DNA of 64,000 nucleotides from Cryobacterium sp. Y57 (GCF_002929505.1 NZ_PJJL01000065.1:89597-153596); one strand, 5' to 3'. Shown: positions 1 through 9,105, counted from the first letter of the stretch. Program-made: numbers and translations. Notes: generated by a model not told the origin, from the letters alone.

Positions 1-1
1 C

Positions 2-790
2 ATCCACGGTGGTCGCCTCGACGGAGCGGTCGTCTCGGTCGCGGCATCCGTTGCCATGCCCCTCGCTGTCGCCGTGATCGCCCTCACCGCCGGCCTCGCC
101 CTGCTGACCTTCGTCAAGGCCTATGGGATCGCCTTCCTGGCCCGACCGCGCAGCACTGAAGCAGCGGAGGCCCACGAAGTGCCGCCGCTGATGCAACTCT
201 CCCTCGTCCTTGGCGCCCTCTTCGTACTCGCCCTCGGCCTTCTCCCCGGCCCGATTGCCGCGCTCGTAGCGCAGACCGTCAGTTCAAACCCGAGCGCCGC
301 CGTGCAGTCCGTCGGTCTCGGCGGCGTCTCGCTGCCGGGCATCGGGGCGGTGCTCGATCCGCTCATGCTCGTCGTGCTCTCGGTCCTGGTGGCCATTCCG
401 GTGATCGTCTCGATCATCGTGTCGGCCCTTCGGTATCCACATCGCACGGTCGAGCTGCCCTGGGGCGGCGGCGGCTCCCGGGCGAGGCCGCGTATGCAGT
501 ACACCGCAACCTCCTACGCCGAGCCGCTCGTGCGAGTCTTCGACGACGTGCTCAAACCGTCGCGCGACGTGCAGGTCACCCACGTGGCCGAGTCTCGATA
601 TTTGGTGGAACGGGTACGGGTGGAACAACGAGTGTCGGATGTCTTTGAAACCCGGCTGTATCGACCGGTACTCAACCTGTTCCAGCGCTATGGAATCGTC
701 GTGCGCCACATCGCCAACGGCAGCATCCACCGCTACCTGTCCTATTCTTTCGTGGCTCTTCTGATCGTGTTGATCGTGGTCTCGCTATGA
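2..790 (+). CDS. HyfB-like proton-conducting membrane subunit (3' part)
   Basis: The reading frame is open from the first bases of the window, so this is the C-terminal part of a longer protein. An internal ATG at 56 is unlikely to be the true start. Hydrophobic segments and a motif of the type TFVKAYGIAFLARPR match the C-terminal region of hydrogenase-4 subunit B / complex I ND5-like antiporter subunits. A final membrane helix follows a charged stretch around the last 30 residues. Its stop overlaps the next gene's start (ATGA, 787-790), so the two are translationally coupled. Function inferred: ion translocation in a complex I-like membrane arm. Order and family match M. tuberculosis Rv0083 in the Rv0082-Rv0087 locus, as I recall that locus. 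Confidence 0.85.
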   Translation: MHGGRLDGAVVSVAASVAMPLAVAVIALTAGLALLTFVKAYGIAFLARPRSTEAAEAHEVPPLMQLSLVLGALFVLALGLLPGPIAALVAQTVSSNPSAAVQSVGLGGVSLPGIGAVLDPLMLVVLSVLVAIPVIVSIIVSALRYPHRTVELPWGGGGSRARPRMQYTATSYAEPLVRVFDDVLKPSRDVQVTHVAESRYLVERVRVEQRVSDVFETRLYRPVLNLFQRYGIVVRHIANGSIHRYLSYSFVALLIVLIVVSL

Positions 791-1728
791 ACGCCGTCAT
801 CATCGCCGTCGTGCAGGTCGTCCTGTTCGTCTTCCTCGCCCCGGTGTTGATCGGGGTGATCCGCCAGGTGCGGGCCACGATCGAAGGCCGAGCCGGAGTT
901 GGAATCTGGCAGCCGTGGCGCGACGTGCGCAAGCTGCTGGCGAAGAACCCGGTGCGCGCCACCGACAGCAGCTGGATGCTGAGGGCAGGCCCGGTCGCCC
1001 TGGTCGTGTCCAGCCTGCTGCTGTGCGTGCTGCTGCCGCTTGTGGGCACCATTCCCTTCGCTCTGGTTCCCAGCGACCTGTTCGTCATTGTTTCCGTCAT
1101 GCTGATCGGCGTCGTGGCCCTCGCGCTCGTCGGCCTGGACGGCGGAACAGCCTTCGGCGGCATGGGCTCCAGTCGGCACATGACAGTCGCGGCGCTCGTT
1201 GAGCCAACCTTGCTGCTCTCCATCTACGCATTTTCGATCCCGGCCGGAACCAGCACCCTGTCAGTCATCGTTGAAACCCGGCTGCTCTCCCCCGAGGTGA
1301 TCATCTCGCCGGTCAGCGTGCTGGCCCTCGTCGCCCTGTCGATCGCCATCATGGCCGAGACCGCCCGACTTCCCATCGATAATCCGGGCACCCACCTCGA
1401 GGTGACCATGCTGCACGAGGCGATGATCCTGGAAGCGAGCGGGCGCGACCTGGCCTGGCTCGAAGTCGGCTCCTGGCTGAAGCTGGCCGCCCTGCTCGGC
1501 CTGGTCGGCAACCTGGCCGTGCCGTGGGGCGTCCTGACCGATTTCAGCGCGCTCGGCCTGGCTGTCGGTGTCGTGAGCATCACCGTGAAGGTACTCGTGC
1601 TCGGCGTGGTGCTGAGCGTCGGCGAAATCTTCCTCGCCAAGGTGCGTCTGTTCCAGGTGCCGGAGCTGCTCGCCGGCTCGTTCGCCCTCGCTTTCCTCGC
1701 CGTCACCGCCTCCTACCTGGTCGCCTGA
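787..1728 (+). CDS. HyfC/HycD-like (NuoH-family) membrane subunit
   Basis: 313 residues, almost entirely hydrophobic, with the NuoH/HycD features of eight or so helices and a conserved acidic loop (ETARLPIDNPGTHLEVTMLHE, around residues 190-210) that faces the electron-transfer arm in this family. This subunit anchors the peripheral hydrogenase-like arm to the membrane. The start codon overlaps the stop of the HyfB-like gene, and the HyfE-like gene follows after 9 bp, so this is one operon. Nothing appears truncated. The family assignment is secure. Whether it works with a real hydrogenase is doubtful, because the large subunit in this operon has no nickel ligands. Confidence 0.88.
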   Translation: MNAVIIAVVQVVLFVFLAPVLIGVIRQVRATIEGRAGVGIWQPWRDVRKLLAKNPVRATDSSWMLRAGPVALVVSSLLLCVLLPLVGTIPFALVPSDLFVIVSVMLIGVVALALVGLDGGTAFGGMGSSRHMTVAALVEPTLLLSIYAFSIPAGTSTLSVIVETRLLSPEVIISPVSVLALVALSIAIMAETARLPIDNPGTHLEVTMLHEAMILEASGRDLAWLEVGSWLKLAALLGLVGNLAVPWGVLTDFSALGLAVGVVSITVKVLVLGVVLSVGEIFLAKVRLFQVPELLAGSFALAFLAVTASYLVA

Positions 1729-1737
1729 GGAGCATCC

Positions 1738-2397
1738 GTGTTTGAGAACATCTACCCCCAACTGATCGGCCTGTGCGCCGGGGCCCTGCTGCTGACGAGC
1801 GCGCTCATGGTCTGGCGACACTCCTTGCTCGCATCGATTCGACTACTCGCCCTGCAAGGCATCGCTCTCGCCGCTCTCGTGGCAGTCATCGGGATCGCCG
1901 AGGGCGAGTCTGAGCTGGTGCTCGTGTCGCTCCTCATCCTCTCGGTCAAGGGCATCGGCCTTCCCTGGGTGCTCGCCTACCAATCCAAGGCATCAATAAA
2001 ACAGATTCAGGAATCGCCCCGGCTCAACCCGACCGCTGCGCTCTTGACGGTCACCCTGTTGACCATCCTCAGCTATGTCGTCGTCAGTCGTGTCTTCGGT
2101 CTCGGCGACAGCAGCACCGGTCATGCCGCTCCGATCGGCCTCGCCATGGTGCTCATCGGATTTCTGCTGCTGATCAGCCGGCGCCGTGCCCGATCGCAGC
2201 TCATCGGTTTTCTGCTGCTCGACAACGGCATCGCCACGATTACGTTTCTCACTAGCGGCGGGGTGCCGATTCTGCTCGAATTCGCGTTCTCCCTCGACGT
2301 TTTGCTGGTGGTGCTTATTCTGCATGTATTCGCGGGCCGCATGCGCACCAAGTTCGGCGGCACGGCCGTCGATCAGCTCAGGGAGTTGCACGATTGA
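1738..2397 (+). CDS. HyfE-like hydrogenase-4 membrane subunit
   Basis: 219 residues, starting at a GTG (1738) preceded by a GAGG ribosome-binding site that overlaps the upstream stop. The protein has about seven hydrophobic segments and the pattern of HyfE, a small integral subunit related to NuoK. The N-terminal half is the NuoK-like part. It lies in the fixed order B-C-E-F-G seen in hydrogenase-4-type and Rv0083-Rv0087-type operons. Its stop overlaps the start of the HyfF-like gene (TGATG, 2395-2399). No catalytic residues are expected. The role is structural or ion-translocating within the membrane arm. Confidence 0.82.
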   Translation: MFENIYPQLIGLCAGALLLTSALMVWRHSLLASIRLLALQGIALAALVAVIGIAEGESELVLVSLLILSVKGIGLPWVLAYQSKASIKQIQESPRLNPTAALLTVTLLTILSYVVVSRVFGLGDSSTGHAAPIGLAMVLIGFLLLISRRRARSQLIGFLLLDNGIATITFLTSGGVPILLEFAFSLDVLLVVLILHVFAGRMRTKFGGTAVDQLRELHD

Positions 2398-3845
2398 TGT
2401 CCTTAATACTGTGGATTCCCCTGGTCGGCCCGCTCGCCCTTGCCGGGCTCAGCCTGCTACCGGGCACCTTCGCGCTACGCCGTTTCGTCGGCGTCGCCGC
2501 GTCGAGCGCTGTCCTGATCGCCGGCCTGCTGCTGGTGAGCGCCGTACTGAACGGTGCCGTGCCCGAAACCGGCGGCGGCATGCTGCGCGCCGACGCCCTC
2601 TCGGCCTACATGATCAGCGTCGTCGGAGCGGTTGGCCTCATTGCAACCTGGGGCGGACTCAGCAGCGCCGCATCGAGCCGCACAAAAGACGCTGCCAGCT
2701 ACGAGGCCCTCATCGCCTTGTTCCTCGCGGCCATGTCCCTCGCCGTTCTCGCCGACAGCATCGGCCTGATGTGGGCCGCCGTCGAGGCAACCACCATCGC
2801 CACCGCCTTCCTCGTGGGTCACCACCGAACCGGTCGCTCCCTCGAGGCAGCCTGGAAGTACGTCATCCTCGGTTCGGTCGGCGTGGCCATCGCGCTGTTG
2901 GGCATCGGCTTCATCTACGCCGCGTCCGTCGGCACCGACACCCCCACGCTGTCCTGGGTGCAGCTCAGTCAGTCAAACCTCGGCCTCGACCCGGCGCTCA
3001 TCACCGCCGGCGGCGCCCTCGCCGTGCTGGGTTTCGCGACTAAGGCCGGCCTCGCTCCGATGCACAGCTGGCTGCCGGACGCCCACAGCCAGGCCCCGGC
3101 GCCGGTCTCCGGCCTCATGTCCGGCGTACTGCTCTCGGTCGCGCTCTACGCCATCCTGCGCATCCAGTCGATCACCGACCTCGTGATCGGCCCGGAATTT
3201 CTGCGCACCATGCTCAGCGTCGGCGGCCTGCTCTCGCTCCTCGTAGCCGCATCGCTGCTCATCCGCCAACGCGACTACAAACGGATGCTCGCCTATTCCA
3301 GCATCGAACATATGGGCCTCATGGCCATCGGGGTCGCTATCGGTCCAGCCGCGCTCCCCTCGGTACTGCTGTACGTTCTGGGCCACGGCCTGATCAAGGC
3401 GACCCTGTTCGTGATCTCCGGCCGCATCCTCAAGGTCGAGGGCACCCCGTTAATCGCGGACGTTCGCGCCCTGCTGGTGCGACGGCCCGGCCTCGCCGTG
3501 CCGTGGCTTATCGCCATGGCAGCCATCGTCGGTTTTCCGCCGTTCAGCATCTTCTTCTCCGAGGTCGGCATTATCATGGCTGGCTGGTCGGTGGGCCTCG
3601 GCGGTGTCGTGGGAGCGGCCTTGGTGCTGCTGCTCGTGATCTTCGCTGCGTTTACCCGTTTGACCGTTCAGATGACTCTCGGCCCTCCCGCCAATGGCGT
3701 TGGGTTCACCCCCGACTACTCGGCCCACGGTCCACGTCTGCCGATCATTTTGGCCCTGGCGACGACGGCGACGGTCGCGTTCGTCGCCGAACCGGTCGGC
3801 ACTCTTCTACTGCAGGCCACAGCCGTTCTGGGAGGTAGTAACTGA
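2397..3845 (+). CDS. HyfF-like (ND4/ND5-family) proton-conducting subunit
   Basis: 482 residues from the ATG at 2397. A TTG one codon earlier is also possible. It is a polytopic antiporter-like protein with the family's functional signatures: a lysine in an amphipathic helix (EAAWKYVILGSVG), the TKAGLAPMHSWLPDAHSQAP segment (around residue 220), and KRMLAYSSIEHMG. These correspond to the proton-channel helices of complex I ND2/ND4/ND5. The upstream stop overlaps the start, and the downstream gene starts within this gene's stop codon (3843-3847), so translation of the operon is tightly coupled. Equivalent to HycQ (Rv0086) in gene order. Confidence 0.88.
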   Translation: MSLILWIPLVGPLALAGLSLLPGTFALRRFVGVAASSAVLIAGLLLVSAVLNGAVPETGGGMLRADALSAYMISVVGAVGLIATWGGLSSAASSRTKDAASYEALIALFLAAMSLAVLADSIGLMWAAVEATTIATAFLVGHHRTGRSLEAAWKYVILGSVGVAIALLGIGFIYAASVGTDTPTLSWVQLSQSNLGLDPALITAGGALAVLGFATKAGLAPMHSWLPDAHSQAPAPVSGLMSGVLLSVALYAILRIQSITDLVIGPEFLRTMLSVGGLLSLLVAASLLIRQRDYKRMLAYSSIEHMGLMAIGVAIGPAALPSVLLYVLGHGLIKATLFVISGRILKVEGTPLIADVRALLVRRPGLAVPWLIAMAAIVGFPPFSIFFSEVGIIMAGWSVGLGGVVGAALVLLLVIFAAFTRLTVQMTLGPPANGVGFTPDYSAHGPRLPIILALATTATVAFVAEPVGTLLLQATAVLGGSN

Positions 3846-5374
3846 TGCGTGATGAGCGAACGCCGCACGACCTGGCCGCCGATAACCTGGCGGCTGGGGG
3901 AACTGAACTGCGATACCTGGACCGTTCCCAACTGCCGGGCGCTGCCAGCGCCTTGCTGGATGCTGGTAGCCGGCTGGCCCTCGTCGCCTGCCACGAGGAC
4001 GTCGACGACTTTCGCATCGTGTATTCCTTCGTCGGAATCACCCCGTCGCTGCGCGCAGACCTCGCGGTCAGCGTGCCGCAAAACGACGCCTGGATTCCCA
4101 GCCTTGCCGAAATATCCCTGTCAGCGGGCAACTTCGAACGCGAAATACGCGACCTGTACGGTATCGTTCCCCGCAACCACCCGCAGCCACACCGTCTGGT
4201 GCGCCATGGCCACTGGCCGCGCGGCTGGTACCCGATGCTGCGCGCCAATGCCGTCGTGCCGAAGTTCGAGCCTGACGTTGAGTCGTTTCCGTTCGTGCCG
4301 GTGGAAGGGCCCGGCGTCTACGAAATCGCAGTCGGCCCGATCCACGCCGGCATCATCGAGCCCGGTCACTTTCGGTTCTCGGTCGTGGGTGAAACCATCG
4401 TACGCATGGAAGCCCGCCAGTGGTACCTGCATCGCGGCGTCGAAAAAGTGTTCGAGGGCAAGACCGCTGCCGAGGGCGTGCTTTTGGCCGAGCAGATCAG
4501 CGGTGACACCGCCGTCGGCCACTCCCTCGCTTTTGTCATGGCCGTCGAGCAGGCAGGCGGTATCGACGTCTCCGAGCCGGACCGGCTACTGCGTGCCCTG
4601 CTACTGGAGCTCGAACGCCTCTACAACCACGTGACCGACCTCGGCTCGCTCGCCAACGACGTGGGCTTCGGCATCATCGACGCGCACGCGCAGGGCCTGC
4701 GTGAGCAACTGATGCGCATCAACAAGTCGGTCACCGGGCATCGTCTGCTGCGCGGCGCCCTCAGCGTCGGCGGCACGCGCGTGACCGCACTCCCCGATGC
4801 GGCCGAGCTCACCAGCGTGAGCGCGGCCGTAGCCGAACTGGTCGGCATCACTCTCGGCCATGCCATCGTGCGTGGTCGCTTCACCGGGACAGCCCGGTTG
4901 TCCCGGGCACAGGCCCTCACGATTGGAACGCTCGGCTATGTCGCTCGCGCGTCGGGTATCGCTTCGGATGCGCGCTTGGAGCATCCGTTCGTCAACCTCG
5001 GCGAAGTCTTCCACGTCGTCACGGAAGAGGGCGGCGATGTACTGGCCCGGTACACCGTGCGTGCGCGCGAGCTCGAAGTGTCGACCGCCGTCGTGCTCGA
5101 CCTGCTGCTGCGTCTACGCGGTCACACCGGTACCGCGTTCAGCGTGAAACCCACCTCGACCGGCACGGGCCTTGCCCTCGTCGAGGCCTGGCGGGGTACG
5201 ACGACGCACCGGGTCGAACTCGCCGCCGACGGCACACTCAGCCGGGTGAAGATCGTCGACCCGTCGTTTCTGAACTGGCCCGCCGTGCCGCAGGCCTTGT
5301 CGGAGACGATCGTTCCCGATTTTCCGCTCACAAACAAGAGTTTCAACCTCTCGTACGGCGGAAACGACCTGTAG
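3845..5374 (+). CDS. HyfG/HycE-like large subunit lacking all Ni-binding cysteines
   Basis: 509 residues. The N-terminal 150 residues are NuoC-like (REIRDLYGI near residue 97). The rest is NuoD / NiFe-hydrogenase large-subunit-like (GPIHAGIIEPGHFRF, YLHRGVEKVFEG). Hydrogenases carry two CxxC nickel motifs, one after the YHRG region and one at the C-terminus. Here the first site reads LAEQISGDTAVGHS (about 214-227) and the second VDPSFLNWP (about 471). The only cysteine in the whole protein is near residue 49. It cannot be an active NiFe hydrogenase and resembles the energy-converting-hydrogenase-related (Ehr) group. It is the last gene of the operon. No HyfI/NuoB-like small subunit follows, and one could lie upstream of the window. 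Confidence 0.88.
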   Translation: MRDERTPHDLAADNLAAGGTELRYLDRSQLPGAASALLDAGSRLALVACHEDVDDFRIVYSFVGITPSLRADLAVSVPQNDAWIPSLAEISLSAGNFEREIRDLYGIVPRNHPQPHRLVRHGHWPRGWYPMLRANAVVPKFEPDVESFPFVPVEGPGVYEIAVGPIHAGIIEPGHFRFSVVGETIVRMEARQWYLHRGVEKVFEGKTAAEGVLLAEQISGDTAVGHSLAFVMAVEQAGGIDVSEPDRLLRALLLELERLYNHVTDLGSLANDVGFGIIDAHAQGLREQLMRINKSVTGHRLLRGALSVGGTRVTALPDAAELTSVSAAVAELVGITLGHAIVRGRFTGTARLSRAQALTIGTLGYVARASGIASDARLEHPFVNLGEVFHVVTEEGGDVLARYTVRARELEVSTAVVLDLLLRLRGHTGTAFSVKPTSTGTGLALVEAWRGTTTHRVELAADGTLSRVKIVDPSFLNWPAVPQALSETIVPDFPLTNKSFNLSYGGNDL

Positions 5375-5410
5375 ACAGGCTGACGGTACCCGACTAGCTG
5401 TGGCCGAGGA

Positions 5411-5746
5411 CTATTCCGTTTCGAGGTGGCGGAGCAGAGCGTGCGAGTCCGCAAGGTTGGCCAGCACCATGCGCTTGGCCGCAGCCAGCAACTCAATCGA
5501 ATTCGCGTCTTTCAGGGCATAGAAGATGGAGTTTCCCTCGCGACGCGTCGCGACCACGCCGGCACGACGCAGCACGCCGAGCTGCTGCGACAGGTTGGAT
5601 AGCTCGCAACCGAGCGTCTCGGCTAAACTACCCACCGAGCGTTCACCGGCAACGAGCTGTTCCAAAACTTGCACGCGCAACGGATGTCCCAACGACTTGA
5701 ACAAGTCGGACTTTAATTGGGCGACGGATAGACCAGAACTCAGCAC
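5411..5746 (-). CDS. ArsR-family transcriptional regulator, Rv0081-like
   Basis: 111-residue winged-helix repressor. The recognition helix region SNLSQQLGVLRRAGVV and the wing RREGNSIFY are typical of ArsR/SmtB proteins. The metal-sensing ELCVCDL motif is absent, and the single cysteine (near residue 47) is not in a metal-binding arrangement. The recognition helix and wing closely resemble M. tuberculosis Rv0081 as I remember it. Rv0081 is a hypoxia-linked regulator encoded beside a homologous Hyf-like operon. Here the gene is convergent with that operon rather than upstream of it. The start is a GTG exactly 6 nt after a consensus -10, so the mRNA is predicted leaderless, and an inverted repeat overlaps the start site. 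Confidence 0.88.
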   Translation of the reverse strand: MLSSGLSVAQLKSDLFKSLGHPLRVQVLEQLVAGERSVGSLAETLGCELSNLSQQLGVLRRAGVVATRREGNSIFYALKDANSIELLAAAKRMVLANLADSHALLRHLETE

Positions 5747-5754
5747 GATCTGAG
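5739..5754. promoter_or_regulatory. Inverted repeat over the arsR start, candidate operator
   Basis: CTCAG (5739-5743), 6 bp, CTGAG (5750-5754). The repeat covers the last two bases of the -10 element, the predicted transcription start and the GTG codon. This is a good position for autorepression by the encoded regulator. Inference only. Confidence 0.4.
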
Positions 5755-5781
5755 TATATCGCTACCTTATGATTCTTTCAA
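5753..5781 (-). promoter_or_regulatory. Sigma-70-type promoter of the arsR gene
   Basis: Read on the minus strand: TTGAAA (5776-5781), a 17-bp spacer, TATACT (5753-5758), then 6 nt to the GTG start at 5746. Both hexamers are near consensus with ideal spacing. Transcription should begin on or next to the start codon. Confidence 0.75.
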
Positions 5782-5806
5782 CTAGATAGCGGGTTGCGCA
5801 TCGCGC

Positions 5807-6661
5807 CTAACGGCGCAGCAGCCCATCGTTGAGTACGGCACGCGCGTAGCCGAGACTGTTCCCGTAGGCGTTGGGGTGAAAATTGGCGGGCGCGAACGGG
5901 TTCAGCGCATCAAACGCAAAATACGGTACGCGTGACCCGATGCCGTGCCCGGCGAATTCCTGCGATGCATCGACAAAGCGGATACGGTCCGTGCCCATTG
6001 CCCCGACGGAGCCCTTGATAACGAGGTTCAGCGCGTCGGTTGCACCGTTGAGCGCATCCCCCAGCGTGGAGAATCCCGGCTTGAACTGCCGTGGATAGCT
6101 CAAAACCGCGATCTTCGCCTGTGTCAACGTCGCCGCCACGAGCCCGTAGGTCTCCACGAGCTTGGGAGCCAGAAGGCGCAGCTGAGTCACGCTGGTACTG
6201 ATGGCACCAGCACAGACCGGGCTGGCGGGGTCGGGGCGCACGCAGCCAAGACCACGTTGGAGCCGGCGTCGATGCCGCCAACGGTCAACGTGACCAACGC
6301 GGTCCTGGTGCTCACCCCGCGGAGCTGGCCGGGGACATCCGTGGTGGCGGCACCGGAACAGGCGTTATTCGACGAAAGCCGGTAGGAGCTGACCAGGGCG
6401 GAGAAAATCGGGTAACTGGCCCGTTTTAGAGCGCAGGCACGCAGTACCGTCCAGAATGTACGGCGGGGCCCCCTGGCCGGAAGTGAACGAGTCGCCGAGG
6501 GCGACGTATCCGACTGTAGATGTGGCAGCCGGGCCTGAGCGAGCGGTATCGCTCTGCGCGAGTGCCGGAGCACCGACCGTGCCCGCCAGCAAGGCAGCAG
6601 TGACCAGGGCGACCGCGCCAATGCGTCGGGGGAATCCTGAAACTAACCGTGTATTTGTCAT
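5807..6661 (-). pseudogene. Frameshifted secreted SGNH/GDSL hydrolase
   Basis: The parts of one SGNH esterase lie in two frames. The 5' part encodes a signal peptide (MTNTRLV... to about residue 35) and the nucleophile block GDSFTSGQGA. Near 6420-6422, in a CCC run, one extra base moves the conserved continuation (ASYPIFSALVSSYRLSSN) to another frame. Near 6238-6243, in a C run, one missing base returns it to the first frame, which then runs through the C-terminal FHPNAYG block to the stop at 5807. As written, translation ends at 6365 after about 98 codons. The oxyanion block reads GGIDAG rather than GGND. Either the gene is decaying or two homopolymer errors exist in the sequence. A TACGTT element lies 6 nt before the ATG. 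Confidence 0.8.
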
Positions 6662-6667
6662 GCCGCG

Positions 6668-6673
6668 AACGTA
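6668..6673 (-). promoter_or_regulatory. -10 element of the SGNH gene (leaderless)
   Basis: TACGTT on the minus strand, 6 nt before the ATG at 6661. A TTGTCG 17 bp further upstream could be the -35. Confidence 0.45.
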
Positions 6674-6733
6674 GTACCGGAGATCAAGCACGACAAGGCG
6701 TGCACATGCTGTCACTCGGGCGACGGATGCGAA

Positions 6734-6763
6734 AAGGCCCGCACTGCAAGCAGTGCGGGCCTT
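6734..6763 (-). terminator. Intrinsic terminator of pnp
   Basis: Perfect 13-bp inverted repeat (6734-6746 and 6751-6763) around a CAAG loop. On the minus strand the stem is followed by TTTT, as expected for the end of pnp. The perfect symmetry could also stop transcription from the other strand. Confidence 0.85.
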
Positions 6764-6816
6764 CCGTCAACCCGACCGACCTGGCGAGAGGTGATCGGGA
6801 GATCTAGTGGGGCAGT

Positions 6817-9105
6817 TTAGACCTCGGTCGACGCGTCTGCGCTGTCGGAAGCCGCGGCCCGGCCTTCGGTGTCAGCAGCCTCGTCGAGTACCGGGGCGAG
6901 CGACAGCTTGCCACGATCATCGATCTTCGTGATTTCCACGAGAACCTTCTGGCCGACGCCGAGAACGTCTTCGACGTTCTCGACGCGCTTACCACCAGCA
7001 AGTTTACGCACCTCAGAGATGTGCAGCAGACCATCCTTGCCCGGGAGCAGCGAGACGAAGGCACCGAACGCGGCGATCTTGACGACGGTTCCGAGGAACT
7101 GCTCGCCAACTTCGGGGTTGGTCGGGTTTGCGATGGCGTTGACCTGGGCCCGTGCGGCTTCGGCCGACGGTCCGTCGACGGCGCCGATGTATACGGTGCC
7201 GTCTTCCTCGATCGAGATGTCGGCACCGGTGGTGTCCTGGATCGAGTTGATCGTCTTGCCCTTCGGGCCGATCAGCTCGCCGATCTTGTCAACGGGAATC
7301 TGCACGCTGATGACGCGAGGCGCGGTGGGCGCCATCTCGTCGGGGGCGTCGATCGCCGCGTTGAGCACGGAGAGGATCGTGGTGCGGGCGTCTTTCGCCT
7401 GGGTCAGCGCGCCGGCCAAAACCGAGGCGGGGATGCCGTCGAGCTTGGTATCGAGCTGGATCGCGGTGATGAATTCGCTCGTGCCGGCGACCTTGAAGTC
7501 CATGTCACCGAGGGCGTCTTCGGCGCCGAGGATGTCGGTCAGGGCCGCGTAGCGGGTCTGACCGTCGACGGTGTCGCTGATCAGGCCCATGGCGATTCCA
7601 GCAACGGGGGCGCGCAGCGGCACACCGGCGTTCAGCAGCGACAGGGTCGAGGCGCAGACGGAACCCATCGAGGTGGATCCGTTGGAGCTCAGCGCCTCGG
7701 AGACCTGACGAATGGCGTACGGAAACTCTTCACGTGACGGCAGCACGGGAACGAGGGCACGCTCAGCGAGCGCGCCGTGGCCGATCTCGCGACGCTTCGG
7801 CGTTCCGACCCGGCCGGTCTCACCGGTCGAATAGGGCGGGAAGTTGTAGTTGTGCATGTAGCGCTTCTTGGTGACCGGGCTCAGGGAGTCGATCGACTGC
7901 TCGAGCTTGAGCATGTTCAGGGTGGTGACGCCCAGGATCTGGGTTTCACCGCGCTGGAAGATGGCCGAGCCGTGCACGCGCGGGATGACTGCAACCTCGG
8001 CGTCGAGCGGACGGATGTCGGCCAGTCCACGACCGTCGATGCGAATGCCCTCGTTGAGTACGCGTGAGCGCACGACGAGTTTGGTGACTGACTTGTATGC
8101 CGCGTTGACCTGGTTGTTGGCGCTCGCGTCGAGCTCGCCGGCGTCGACCTTGGCCGCGATGGCGGTCTTGACGGATGCCTTGAGCGCGTCGTCTGCGTTC
8201 TGACGTTCGACCTTGTCGGCGATCGTGTAGACCGTCTTGAGCTGGTCGTAAGACAGGGCGGCGACAGCGTCGTACGTGGCTGGCTGGTACGGCGGGAACA
8301 GCGCGAAGTCGGCGGTCGGCTTGGCCGCAGCGTCGGCTACCTGCTGCTGCGCGAAAACGAGCTGCTTGATGAAGGGCTTCGAGGCCTCGATGCCCTGGGC
8401 AACGACGGCTTCGTTGGGCGCGATGGCGCCACCCTTGATCAGGTTCCAAGCTGCATCGGTCGCTTCGGCCTCGATCATCATGATCGCGACGTCCTGAACG
8501 CCGCTGGCGTCCGTGACAACGCGACCGGCGACGACCATGCTGAACACGGCGTCGTCCAGCTGCGAGTGCTTCGGGAAGGCAACCCACTGCCCGCCACCGT
8601 TCTCGTCAGGGATGAGGGCGACGCGAACGCCACCGATCGGTCCGGAGAACGGCAGACCGGCGAGCTGGGTCGACATGGAGGCCGCGTTGATGGCGAGCAC
8701 GTCGTACAGTTCGTCGGGTTCGATGGCCAGAACGGTGATGACGACTTGGATCTCATTGCGAAGACCATCGACGAACGACGGGCGCAACGGCCGGTCGATC
8801 AGGCGGCACGTGAGGATCGCGTCGGTCGAGGGACGACCTTCGCGGCGAAAAAAGCTGCCCGGGATGCGGCCGGCAGCGTACATGCGCTCTTCGACGTCGA
8901 TGGTGAGCGGGAAGAAATCGAAGTTGTCCTTCGGATGCTTGCTGACGCTCGTGGCGGAGAGCAGCATCGTCTCTTCGTCAATGTACGCGGCGGCAGACCC
9001 CTGCGCCTGCTGGGCGAGACGCCCGGTTTCAAAACGGATGGTGCGTTTGCCGTACTTGCCGTTATCGATAACGGTCTCGGCGAACGTGATTTCTGGACCC
9101 TCCAT
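6817..9105 (-). CDS. pnp: Polyribonucleotide nucleotidyltransferase (PNPase)
   Basis: 762 residues from the ATG at 9105 ([12 protein letters not shown]), chosen because AAAGGAG lies about 10 nt upstream and actinobacterial PNPases begin this way. An in-frame ATG 12 codons earlier sits before that site. Domains: first RNase PH core (about 12-140), helical linker, second RNase PH core (about 330-550), KH domain with GPKGK near 613, and an S1 domain from about 667, ending in an acidic tail. It degrades RNA 3' to 5' by phosphorolysis and acts in mRNA turnover, often with RNase E/J. It is followed by a strong terminator. rpsO, the usual upstream partner, lies about 4 kb away. Confidence 0.97.
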   Translation of the reverse strand: MEGPEITFAETVIDNGKYGKRTIRFETGRLAQQAQGSAAAYIDEETMLLSATSVSKHPKDNFDFFPLTIDVEERMYAAGRIPGSFFRREGRPSTDAILTCRLIDRPLRPSFVDGLRNEIQVVITVLAIEPDELYDVLAINAASMSTQLAGLPFSGPIGGVRVALIPDENGGGQWVAFPKHSQLDDAVFSMVVAGRVVTDASGVQDVAIMMIEAEATDAAWNLIKGGAIAPNEAVVAQGIEASKPFIKQLVFAQQQVADAAAKPTADFALFPPYQPATYDAVAALSYDQLKTVYTIADKVERQNADDALKASVKTAIAAKVDAGELDASANNQVNAAYKSVTKLVVRSRVLNEGIRIDGRGLADIRPLDAEVAVIPRVHGSAIFQRGETQILGVTTLNMLKLEQSIDSLSPVTKKRYMHNYNFPPYSTGETGRVGTPKRREIGHGALAERALVPVLPSREEFPYAIRQVSEALSSNGSTSMGSVCASTLSLLNAGVPLRAPVAGIAMGLISDTVDGQTRYAALTDILGAEDALGDMDFKVAGTSEFITAIQLDTKLDGIPASVLAGALTQAKDARTTILSVLNAAIDAPDEMAPTAPRVISVQIPVDKIGELIGPKGKTINSIQDTTGADISIEEDGTVYIGAVDGPSAEAARAQVNAIANPTNPEVGEQFLGTVVKIAAFGAFVSLLPGKDGLLHISEVRKLAGGKRVENVEDVLGVGQKVLVEITKIDDRGKLSLAPVLDEAADTEGRAAASDSADASTEV

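Noticed and set aside
3845..5374. Functional NiFe hydrogenase
   Set aside because: None of the four nickel-binding cysteines is present, so hydrogenase activity cannot be claimed.
5411..5746. ArsR protein as an arsenic or metal sensor
   Set aside because: The cysteine-containing metal-binding motif is missing and no resistance genes are nearby.
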